Origin: Symsagittifera roscoffensis
Taxonomy: Eukaryota; Xenacoelomorpha; Acoela; Convolutidae
DNA length: 64,000 bases
Assembly: GCF_963678635.1 (NCBI RefSeq)
Contig: NC_087063.1
Span: forward strand, 71,571,617-71,635,616
Direction: 5' to 3'
Each line of letters begins with the position of its first letter. Within the stretch, counting starts at the first letter, position 1. Shown here piece after piece: positions 45,101-54,500 of this stretch. The notes beneath the pieces were generated by a model. The model searched no databases. It worked only from the letters and a program-made list of their open reading frames with translations, and was not told where the DNA came from. Position numbers and translations under genes: made by a program.

Positions 45101-45937
45101 TCAAGTTGGGCAGAACGGGTATCGTTAAAATCCACATTACATTATAGGAGATAAGTGTAAAATAGGATAAGCGACATCCCCCGGTTTTGAGGAACGTTTT
45201 TACTTGAGCAGGCCTGGAGACAGGTCTACGGTTTTCTCTTGAGAGGTTTAGCACCCGGCGCTTAAGGTAATTTTAGGCTTAAGAAGGGGGCTAAAAAGGG
45301 GGGAGGTTAGAAGGGGGGCTGGTTAAGTTAGAGGTTGGCGGTTGTAAATTGTAAAGAGGGGGAAATTAGAGTAACTAACTAGTCGACATCGTTGACTTAG
45401 TTACATTAGACATTAACACGCGTTGGTAATATTAGGTGGATATCGAAATTTGAACTCGAGTTAAGGAAGGTACCTTGGTCGGATTGGTAGGGGGGAAGGG
45501 ACATAGACAGTTTTTGTAATACCCCATAAGATCGCTAGCAGGGGGGAAGGAAACGCGTGGCAATTAGGTACCAGACATTTTTTTCGATAGAAGGTAGACA
45601 TTTGTCACCTTTGAATTTTAGGTGGGCTCATTTTTCTGTTTTTATTACTTTTTCTTGCTTAGATTTTTGTTGCATTTTGGTGAGGATTTGTGTTAAAATT
45701 TTGTACGAACAGGTGATCACAAGATACCTGCGCACAGGTTTTGGTCTCAAGTTACTTGGAACATTGAAATAGAGGTAGCCAAAAAGAGAAATAAGAAAAA
45801 GGGGGGTCAGCCTTTGGCTTTTAAGAGAGGATTTTGGGAAAATTTTACTAGAGCTTGAGTGGTGGTACAAGGTACAGTGAATCAAGAAGTCCCCATAACG
45901 AAGAGGAAAGAAGTCCCACCACCCAGACACTTGTCAA
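45101..45937 (+). repeat. Q segment upstream of element C (diverged)
   Basis: Diverged match to Q, sharing 'TCTTGAGAGGTTTAGCACCC', the G-rich block near 45290-45320 and 'ACGCGTGGCAATTAGGTACC'. No coding ORF is supported. It leads into the minisatellite at 45938. Confidence 0.72.
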
Positions 45938-46744
45938 CAGTCTTGGGACAGTGCCGAAGAAGTCCTAGGACAGAGCAGTCTGGGGACAGTCTTGGGACAG
46001 TACAGTCTTGGGACAGTGGTCTTGGGACAGGGTCTTGGGACAGGGTCTTGGGACAAGGGTCTTGGGACAAGGGTCTTGGGACATGGTTTCGGGACAAGGT
46101 CTTGGGACAAGGTCTTGGGACAAGGGTCTTGGGACAGGGTCTTGGGACAGGGTCTTGGGACAAGGTCTTGGGACAGGGTCTTGGGACAAGGTCTTGGGAC
46201 AAGGGTCTTGGGACAAGGGTCTTGGGACAGGGTCTTGGGACAGGGTCTTGGGACAAGGTCTTGGGACAGGGTCTTGGGACAAGGTCTTGGGACAAGGGTC
46301 TTGGGACAGGGTCTTGGGACAGGGTCTTGAGACAGGGTCTTGGGACAGGGTCTTGGGACGAGGGTCTTGGGACAGGGTCTTGGGACAGGGGTCTTGGGAC
46401 AGGGGTCTTGGGACAGTAGTCTTGGGACACTAGTCTTGGGACACTAGTCTTGGGACAGTAGTCATGGGACACTAGCCTTGGGACACTAGTCTTGGGACAG
46501 TAGTCTTGGGACAGTAGTCTTGGGACAGTAGTCTTGGGACACTAGTCTTGGGACAGTAGTCTTGGAACACTAGTCTTGGGACACTAGTCTTGGGACAGTA
46601 GTCTTGGGACACTAGTCTTGGACAAGAGTCTTGGGACACTGCCGGAAAGTACTGGGACGGTACCGAACAGTCTTGGGACAGGAGAAAGAAGCCTGGGACG
46701 GTACAAAGAAGAGTAGGGACGGCAATTGGAAGTCTTGGGACAGT
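45938..46744 (+). repeat. ~14-bp minisatellite upstream of element C gag
   Basis: Two sub-blocks: about 45990-46410 with units GGTCTTGGGACA(A)G of 13-15 bp, and about 46410-46640 with units TAGTCTTGGGACA(C/G). The core GTCTTGGGAC is the counterpart of GTCCTGGGAC in the 63-bp repeat, at the same place in the element. Units with CAAG form a perfect CTTG-GGA-CAAG hairpin. The edges (45938-45990 and 46640-46744) have wider-spaced, decayed units. Both strands have long open frames here because the units lack stop codons. Confidence 0.9.
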
Positions 46745-47002
46745 ATAAAAATTGAAGTAAAATTACAAGAAGTGTTTTAAGACAGAATTAAGGTAGAACA
46801 AGACTAATTGGAACCAGGTACGGTTGAGACCACAAATAAGGAAAGTTTCTCGAAAAGTTAATAAAGAGAGCTGAAATAAGGTTTTCAACACGTTGTATAT
46901 TTTTTTTTAAGAAATTTTTTTTTCCTCTCGAAAGATTTTATTCTTAGAATAGGATTGTGTATATAGTAAAATTGTAAATAAGAGCAATTGTAAATAGAAA
47001 TA
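46745..47002 (+). other. Element C gag leader
   Basis: AT-rich leader of 258 bases ending at the gag ATG. It contains T-runs near 46900-46925 and 'GATTTTATTCTTAG' near 46934-46947, a possible 3' splice site. No primer-binding site could be recognised with confidence. Confidence 0.35.
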
Positions 47003-47698
47003 ATGAGGCGGAGCAGGGTACCGGTAGCTGAAAAAAGACCTACCGAAGCAAAGTATAATTCGTCGCTACGCAAAACAACATCAATGGGTCCGAAGATAAC
47101 AAAGAAGAGCTTTTCAGTTAATATGGTCAGCACAAGGAGTACAACGGAGAGAGCAAGAGAGGGCATGGAAGGGGAACGAGTAGAACTCACCATCGAGATT
47201 GATCTAGAGACACCTGATCAAAGTGTTGATGAAACAAGGAAAATAGCGACGGAGTCTACTCCAATGCCCAATGCAGAAGAACCAAACTCGAAACCCATCG
47301 AATTCTCACCAATAGACAACGTGGAAGATGCAATAGGCAACACCGAAGAAACGAGGAAAGAAGACTCTCAAGTAAAAAAGACATCTTTTACAGAAAGGTT
47401 GGCGATGATGGTCGGAATAAAAACGAAAGAGAACGTGACTGAAGAACCAAAGGCTGAAAGAGCACGAACATTTGGAACAGTGAGCACGAAGACGACAGAA
47501 GCCAATCCGAGAGAGGAACAAACTAGAGCAGAAGCGACGGCCGAAGAAAGACCGACGGCTGACCATGAAGAGGCTACTCTTGAGCTAGGTGACTTGATGG
47601 CGAAACTGAATCAGATCGACAAAAAGCTGAAGCACAGCGAAGAGGACAGAAGTGATAAGAAAAGAATTAAGATACAACAAAAACGAGTATCTGGATAG
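47003..47698 (+). CDS. gag: Gag N-terminal part, element C
   Basis: 231-residue frame forming the first part of gag. It is rich in Glu, Lys, Thr and Ser, probably disordered at first, with a coiled-coil-like end (about residues 190-215). The ATG at 47003 is chosen because elements A and B have a matching ATG at 21152 and 28448. An in-frame Met at 47123 is also matched in both and could be used instead. The frame ends at 47698 in sequence that is not conserved with A and B, while the conserved protein continues in the 47652 frame. C is 2 bases shorter than A and B around 47660-47690, so a 2-base deletion is more likely than programmed frameshifting. Confidence 0.7.
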   Translation: MRRSRVPVAEKRPTEAKYNSSLRKTTSMGPKITKKSFSVNMVSTRSTTERAREGMEGERVELTIEIDLETPDQSVDETRKIATESTPMPNAEEPNSKPIEFSPIDNVEDAIGNTEETRKEDSQVKKTSFTERLAMMVGIKTKENVTEEPKAERARTFGTVSTKTTEANPREEQTRAEATAEERPTADHEEATLELGDLMAKLNQIDKKLKHSEEDRSDKKRIKIQQKRVSG

Positions 47699-50600
47699 TT
47701 ATTTTAACCTGGCCAAGGCAACAGAAGAGAGACTCAAGGAGATGTCAGATAATGTAGAAACCACCAATGAAGAACGAGATAAGAACATCAAAAAAGATTT
47801 GCAACAGTTAAAAAACCGATATGATGATGTCAACAGCCAATTAGGTAGCCTGGAAAAGAGAATGGACACAATGAGCAAAAATCAGGCCGAGAGTTCGTGT
47901 GCAATACAGGCGAAACTGGATGCAATCTTGAGTAATTCTACCTCACAAGAAAGACCGGCAGCGGATCGCACGCAAGGCACCAGAGTTGACTTTGTAGAAC
48001 CACAAAGGAACAAACGGCAATCGACACCGTTGCCCTTAACCCGGGATACGGTGAGCATAGCACCAACAGCTGCTAAAACAATCATGAAGAATGGAATGTC
48101 AAGTACAACGACTGGTCCGGGGGACTCAACAGCTAACAGCAACGCAGGTCCGGATGCTATGACATGGGCAAACACTTGGGAGATGATGAACAGGACTCTA
48201 GAGGCCTTCGCCACGAGGAACCTTAACTCGAGCGATAGGAGAGATGGGAAATCAAGAAAAACATTCAAGAAGCCAAAAGAATTCAAAGACGACTCAGATG
48301 GATGCATTGACACGTGGGTGGAAGTGATGAGATTACATCTAGAGCAAGACAACTTGAACGATGAAAGACAAGCATGCACAGCCATACTCAGCAATTTAGA
48401 AGGCACAGCATTAAAATGCGTGGTTGCGAAGAAAGAAGAAGAACGCGATACCGCGGACAAGTTCTTCGAGATATTGCTGAATCGATTCGGGTCAGGCATG
48501 AAGGGTCACCAAGCGATGATGCGATTTGAAAAGAGAAGGCAGAGGGACGACGAGTCAATAGATCGGTTCCTAGATGATCTCGAGAGCTTGAGAAGAAGGA
48601 GTGACCCAGAGGAGTCGACAAACAGAAGAAACTTTAGCATTGCCTCGAAGTTCATTGATGGGGTAAAAAGTGACGACTTAAGGACAATGTTAGCAACATA
48701 CTACACATTGTCGAAAGACAGCGCACCAACCCCAGAAGAAATGAGACAGAAATCAAGGGAATACATGCTGATGAAACCCAAGAAATACTCGTATTCAGAA
48801 AACAGGAACACGCAAGGGGGAAGTCAACCGCAGAGGTCGTCATGGTACAAACCTAGAGATGACATGGACAAGCGCAGATCATGCGCGAACTGCGGGTCGG
48901 CGGATCACCACGTGGCTGACTGCACAACATACAAACAAGGCATGAAGAGTCTAGGATATGCACCAGATGAGGAGGACATGAGCCAGATGGAGGAACACGA
49001 GTACTATAGTGGCTTAATCATCAAGATAGGCGCAAGATGCTTCTTCTGTAACCAGGAGGGGCACTTCCGAATGGATTGTCCCTTGTTCTGGGAAGCGGTC
49101 AAGGACCAGAGTCACCCTAAACAAAAGTTGGCATTAGCGGCGGTGCAGAATCAGCGGAACAGGCAAAACGAATTTGAATCGAGGAACTTAGGAGCACCAA
49201 GCACGGAATTGCCGACGAAGACAGTGAAAGCTGTATCACATGTTAATGATGCCATAGAATCCGCGGCAGGGATCTCTCTAGAGATAAATTATGAGAAAGC
49301 GGCGACGGAAGCAATTGCCAAAGTGAAACAGGATCTGGCTGCGAAAGAAATAGAGCAACGACTAAAGCTGGAGATAGAAAGACAGAATTTTAACGAAGCA
49401 TTAACCGGATCGAAACAAATACCAGAGGCTGTACCAGGCTCAACAAAGACCGGGAATTGCAATACTGTGAAAATGGTGACAGGTAAACATTTTGGCATAT
49501 CGAAAATCGGGACAAGGGTAATGTCGATAATCACAGTGGGCGGCCACGAGGTAACCAGAAACTTGAGCGAGCCGAGCGACCAGAAGATAATGCACATTGA
49601 CGTGTATGCAGACTATTTGAGTGGTATAAGCCCACAAACGACTTCTAGAGCACTGAGAGCACTACTCATGAGAGGGGGCAGCAAATCGGTACGTGTTGAT
49701 AGCAGATATACTGAAGCTTACGGTCCACACGAGGTGATGCTAAATATAGATGGGATTAACATCTATACCAAGACGATGATAACATGTGACGAAGACCTAA
49801 TTGGACAAATCTACGTAGGGAAAGAAGAATTGAAAGTGAGATCGATTGGACACTGCGCCATGCTTGAGGAAGATGCAATGCACATCGGGACGGAGGCAGA
49901 TGTGACAGGGCACGTGCTGGATATAAGTGGCAAAAAGACTCAGTTGCGTGGGTTGCTTGACACGGGAGCAGTCTTGAGCGTTATACCAATCGAAACTTGG
50001 GAGAAGATGGGCTTTGACAAAGGTGACTTGATAGACTCGAGAATACGGCTGTCAGCTGCAAACAAAGGGGCCCTACGGGTGCTGGGCAGGACGCCGATAA
50101 TAGCCCTCAATTTGGGGGAACGTAACCTGTGGATGAGCTTTATCGTGGTAGAAAACCTAGATGAATCTGACCAATTCATTTTGGGCAGAGACTTCATCAG
50201 GAATTTCGACGTAACGATTGATCTAAATAACGCAATGTTCAGGATACGGAACCCGGATAGGAGGTACGCGGTCAAACCGGTAAATTTAATAATGGCAAAT
50301 GAAAACAAAGCACCGGTATTCTTGAGTAGGAGGGTGAGGCTAAAAGCTAATGAAGCGGCAATCGTAAGTTTGAGGATGAAAAATTACAATGAACTAAGTG
50401 ACAACAAGCAAGTGTGCATAGTTCCGAATCCTAATAGTCAAAGTGCTGCTGTTTTAGGAAGATCATTTTCGATAACGAAGAGCGGCCTCTGCGTCAGTGT
50501 CTTGTTGAATACCCTTGATATACCGATCACGATACAGAGAGGGAGGAAACTGGGATATGCTTTACCGGTTAAAACTCGACATGAAACAATTGAGAACTCA

Positions 50601-50930
50601 AAACAAAATGAAGTTGTTGATTGTCCCAATCACAGGGACAAAATTTGTATCTTGAGACGATTGCGGAAAATAAAAGATTCTTCAGGTCTTATTAAATCAC
50701 TTAAGTCAGAAACGGATGATGGTCTTTCGAGCTGTTCGAACTTTCCAGAGCGACCCACACTAGATGAAATGCAAAATGAAAAACCGGTTCTGCCGGAGAT
50801 TGAACATTTGAGGGGCAAACTGAAAGATGAACAGCTCGAAGCCATCAAGGACGTACTAGAGCGGAACGAGGAAGTTTTTCGAGGCATAAGGCGGATATCG
50901 GGTGTTGCAATTTCGTTGAGCATGAAATAG
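47652..50930 (+). CDS. gag-pro: Gag (capsid, nucleocapsid) and aspartic protease, element C
   Basis: 1092-residue frame continuing gag; its Met at 47652 is only the first ATG in frame and need not be a start. Domains: coiled coil (about residues 20-75), Retrotrans_gag-like capsid segment (about 205-375), two zinc knuckles C411-C414-H419-C424 and C463-C466-H471-C476, then a retropepsin-type protease with D770-T771-G772 and ILGRDF at 843-848. The protease would cut the polyprotein and the knuckles would bind element RNA. After about residue 1075 the frame leaves the conserved path: C has five T's at about 50875-50879 where A has six, so the RT frame is lost and this ORF stops at 50930. Confidence 0.85.
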   Translation: MIRKELRYNKNEYLDSYFNLAKATEERLKEMSDNVETTNEERDKNIKKDLQQLKNRYDDVNSQLGSLEKRMDTMSKNQAESSCAIQAKLDAILSNSTSQERPAADRTQGTRVDFVEPQRNKRQSTPLPLTRDTVSIAPTAAKTIMKNGMSSTTTGPGDSTANSNAGPDAMTWANTWEMMNRTLEAFATRNLNSSDRRDGKSRKTFKKPKEFKDDSDGCIDTWVEVMRLHLEQDNLNDERQACTAILSNLEGTALKCVVAKKEEERDTADKFFEILLNRFGSGMKGHQAMMRFEKRRQRDDESIDRFLDDLESLRRRSDPEESTNRRNFSIASKFIDGVKSDDLRTMLATYYTLSKDSAPTPEEMRQKSREYMLMKPKKYSYSENRNTQGGSQPQRSSWYKPRDDMDKRRSCANCGSADHHVADCTTYKQGMKSLGYAPDEEDMSQMEEHEYYSGLIIKIGARCFFCNQEGHFRMDCPLFWEAVKDQSHPKQKLALAAVQNQRNRQNEFESRNLGAPSTELPTKTVKAVSHVNDAIESAAGISLEINYEKAATEAIAKVKQDLAAKEIEQRLKLEIERQNFNEALTGSKQIPEAVPGSTKTGNCNTVKMVTGKHFGISKIGTRVMSIITVGGHEVTRNLSEPSDQKIMHIDVYADYLSGISPQTTSRALRALLMRGGSKSVRVDSRYTEAYGPHEVMLNIDGINIYTKTMITCDEDLIGQIYVGKEELKVRSIGHCAMLEEDAMHIGTEADVTGHVLDISGKKTQLRGLLDTGAVLSVIPIETWEKMGFDKGDLIDSRIRLSAANKGALRVLGRTPIIALNLGERNLWMSFIVVENLDESDQFILGRDFIRNFDVTIDLNNAMFRIRNPDRRYAVKPVNLIMANENKAPVFLSRRVRLKANEAAIVSLRMKNYNELSDNKQVCIVPNPNSQSAAVLGRSFSITKSGLCVSVLLNTLDIPITIQRGRKLGYALPVKTRHETIENSKQNEVVDCPNHRDKICILRRLRKIKDSSGLIKSLKSETDDGLSSCSNFPERPTLDEMQNEKPVLPEIEHLRGKLKDEQLEAIKDVLERNEEVFRGIRRISGVAISLSMK

Positions 50931-51544
50931 AACTTGAGGAAAACGCGGTACCACACAGGGAGGGTGCGAGGCGTATGACACCAAACAAATCAGATGCTTG
51001 TAGAAAAGAAGTAGAGACCCTACTAGAGTATGACATGATAGAACCATCCAAGTAGGGATGGCTAAAAAGAAAGGAGACCATCTTAGATTTGGTTGTGACT
51101 TTCGATTTCTAAATCCGTCACGGTGAAGGATGCCTATCCCATAGCTAGGATGGATGAAAGTGTCTCAAAATTAGGTGACGCAAAAAATTTTCACAACTCT
51201 TGATCTAGGGTCCGCTTTTTGGCAGGTACCACTGAGGAAGCAAGACAGAGATAACACGGGTTTGCATGCGAACTGGGATTGTTTCAATGGAAGAGGATGC
51301 CCTTTGGCCTCTGCATGCGATAGCCAGCTTCCAACGACTAATGGCACAAGCGCTGACTAGCGTGACGAAGAAATATGGCAATTTAGTAATGTGCGACGGA
51401 GATTACTTAGTGATTGCAACACCCACACTGAAGGACCACATTGAACGACTGGACGAGGTGTTTGCTTGTATAAAGAGAGCAGGACTGAAGTGCAAGCAAT
51501 CGAATTGAGAAATTCTCAAGGACTCGATCAAATATCTGGTAAGA
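50931..51544 (+). pseudogene. pol: Disrupted reverse transcriptase region, element C
   Basis: RT sequence from the fingers to the palm. From 50957 to 51585 it is identical, base for base, to element B 32292-32920. It therefore carries B's lesions: the 19-base deletion near 51054 with a following stop (AAGTAG), further frame changes and stops up to TGA at 51506-51508, and the catalytic box changed from G-D-D to G-D-Y at 51398-51406. Short frames at 51175-51360 and 51266-51508 are pieces of this RT. As read, element C cannot make an active RT. Confidence 0.85.
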
Positions 51545-54500
51545 ATGGTAGACAAACATGGCATTAGACCAGACCCAGATGCCGTAGACGCTGTTCTGAC
51601 CTGGAAATCGCCAAAAACGGAACATCAACTGATGAGCTTCTTGGGTTTTGCGAACTATTACAGGGAGTTAACTAGGGGCTATGCGGACAAAGTGTACCCG
51701 ATGCAACAACTGATGAGGCACAAGGGCAAGAAATTCATGTGGAACAATGCGGCAGAAGATTCATTCCAGAGAATAAAGAAAGAGCTATGTGAGGCACCAG
51801 TACTGGGTATGCCGACGGAGAAAGGGATGTACGTGCTGGACACGGATGCGTCGGTAGTCGCGATTTCTGGGATTCTCCACCAAGAACAAGAATGGAATGG
51901 GAGGACAGTCTTGAGACCAATAGCGTACGGGAGCAAAGTCCTGAGTGACACGGAAATGAAGTACGGAGCACCGAAAGCTGAGATGTTCGCGGTGGTTACC
52001 TTTGTCGAGAAATACAGGGCATACCTGGGCAGTGAGCCATTCAAGTTGCGAGTCGACAACAGAGCACTGAGCTGGCTGAAAACGTACTCAATGGACCAAA
52101 GTTACATTGGGAGGTGGATAGTTCGCCTGGACGGATACAACATGATAATTGAGCATAGATCCCGAGATAAACATCAGAATGCCGACAGCTTGAGTAAGAA
52201 GACGGAGTTCTATGAGAGACAAGAGCAAAGAGAAGCAGACAGACCTGAAATCAAAGATGGCTTCTCATTCATGGACAAGGAAACGTACGACAGTCTTCCA
52301 CTCGCGAGATGGCTGGACAAGTCAGGCAAACCGATAGAAGATCATCCTGAATTGCCTAAAGAGCCTCCAGAGAAGACCATCTTGAGGAAGAGCAAGAGGA
52401 TTCCGATTGAGATTATACTCAAGTCGAAGATCGTGAAGGAGACGCTCAAGGCAAAAGGCTATGATCTTAACCAGGTGGAAGCAGGAACTGCACAGATAGA
52501 CGATGACTTGATGAGGTTGCTCGAGAAACTATCAGATGATAAGCCAGTGATCCAGGAGAAGGGTACAGAGAAACCGGAATTCACTATACTTCGGAGAAAA
52601 GAGACAGTGAACGATACTGACTCATCAAGAGGAAGCGTCACTGACAGCAAAGATGTCGTGCGGTCACTAGTTGACAAAATCCCCGAAGACATTCTGGAGC
52701 AGACCAGGGTTAGGAAAAAGAAAGTGACGTTCAAGGAAGATACTGAACACCTGGGACTAGGTCAAGAGTCCGGGGAGTGTTCCAGGTTCACGGAAGAAGG
52801 AACCGGAGAAGGAAAATTGTCCGGGGAGCGTGAAGGATGGGATGAAGACTCGGATGAGAGCAGCGAAAGCCAGGACAGTCTGTGCATGATACTGGCGGAA
52901 GAGAAGACAAGGCACCACGACAGGGAGTTACAGACGGATCCATCTTCAGGAACATACAACATGGACATACAGGAGATGCGAGGTGGTGAGGAACTTGAGA
53001 AAATTGCGGTCGCAAGGAAACCATTCAGGGAACTATCATGCAACTCAAACATCAGAACGAATCTGGTGCCAGAAGATGATATGAAAATCGTGAAAAGGAT
53101 GATATGCGTGAAACTGAGTGATGACATCCACAACCCTGGTGAGATGAATGGACAGATCATGGCGCTAAAGGAGCATGTCAAGGCAAGATATAGGCTGTCA
53201 GACTTAATAAGAGCCCAGAAGAATGACAAAATGACAAGTAACCTCTCCAAATGGATCCAGTCGGGGGTCAAGGAGAAGGGGGAACTTGAAGAAGACAGCT
53301 ACAAGATCTTGAGCCAGTTCTACAAAGAAAAGAAAGACTTACTTTATCACACAGCTGATGGAGTGGTAGCGTGCAAGAGGAGAGATGAGGAAAAGATATT
53401 ACACAAACACAACCTCATCATACTACCACAATTGTACCAGACAGAGGTGGTTTTCAGATCACACGACCAGATGGGTCACCAGGGGATAGACAAAGTACAA
53501 CAAAGGATACTTCACAGATTTGATTGGCCAGGAATGAGAAAAGCTTGCGAGAGATGGGTGAATGCCTGCCTGGCATGTCTCCAGGTAAAAGACCCGAGGA
53601 AGATGAAGTTTCCACTCAAGTCAGTTGAGAGCTCAGAGTTCAATGAAGTGGTGCAGATAGACCATCAAAAAATCTGCATGACAGAGTCGGGATACAACCA
53701 GATACTGGTTATAATAGATCACTTTACAAAGTTGGCGGAAGCGGTTCCGTGCCAGACAGCCTCGGCCGAAGAGACATGTGATCATCTGATAACGCATTGG
53801 ATATCGCGGTATGGTTGTCCAATGACTTTCCAGTCGGACAACGGCAAAGCTTTCGTGGGGGACTTGACAAAAGAATTGATGAAGAGATCGCACATTGCTC
53901 AAGCACACTCGACGACCTATCATCCGCAGACCAATGGGTTGGTAGAGAGACAAAACAGGACACTGGTCAACATGTTAAGGGTGTACGACTCAAGATACAT
54001 GACGGACTGGGACAAATACCTGCCACAGGTAGTAGGAGCCTACAACAGTACACAGCACTCAACTACGGGCATCAGTCCTTTCATGATGTTGACAGACAGG
54101 GAGAGAGCAATGCCTCTGACATTCTTTTACCCAGAATACGAGGGGAAAAGGACGTCGCCTCAGGCATACGTGAAAGAAGCGATCAAAAGACAACAGGAGT
54201 TGAACGAGCTATGCAGGAGGAACACGGCGCAAGCGCAAATGAGGCAACGTAGGAAATATGACGAAAAAATATTAAGAGCAAAACCATATGAAGTGGGCCA
54301 ATATGTGTGGGTCTTCCAAAATGTAATACCGCCCAAGGGAACAAAGAAACTGCTCAAGAAGTGGAGGGGACCATTCATGATAACGGAGGTTCATCAACAA
54401 GGACGGTTCTATCGCTTGAGTACTGGGCGAGCGGCACATTATGAAAATCTGAAGCCTCACGTCCCATCCCCAGAGGATTGGTGCATACCGAAGGACATGG

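Noticed and set aside
45859-46472. Overlapping frames of 186 and 196 residues on opposite strands over the 14-bp minisatellite
   Set aside because: Both strands and several frames are open at once, which follows from the repeat composition. The peptides are pure repeats (SWD/LGT or QDP/PRP).
46745-47002. tRNA primer-binding site next to the gag leader
   Set aside because: No convincing stretch complementary to a tRNA 3' end could be recognised, and the LTR end is unknown.
51545-51560. ATG at 51545 as a genuine start of a separate pol gene
   Set aside because: It lies inside the RT C-terminal region and is only the first Met after the last stop of the damaged stretch.
53797-54252. 151-residue plus-strand frame overlapping integrase
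   Set aside because: It is an out-of-frame shadow of the conserved integrase coding sequence.
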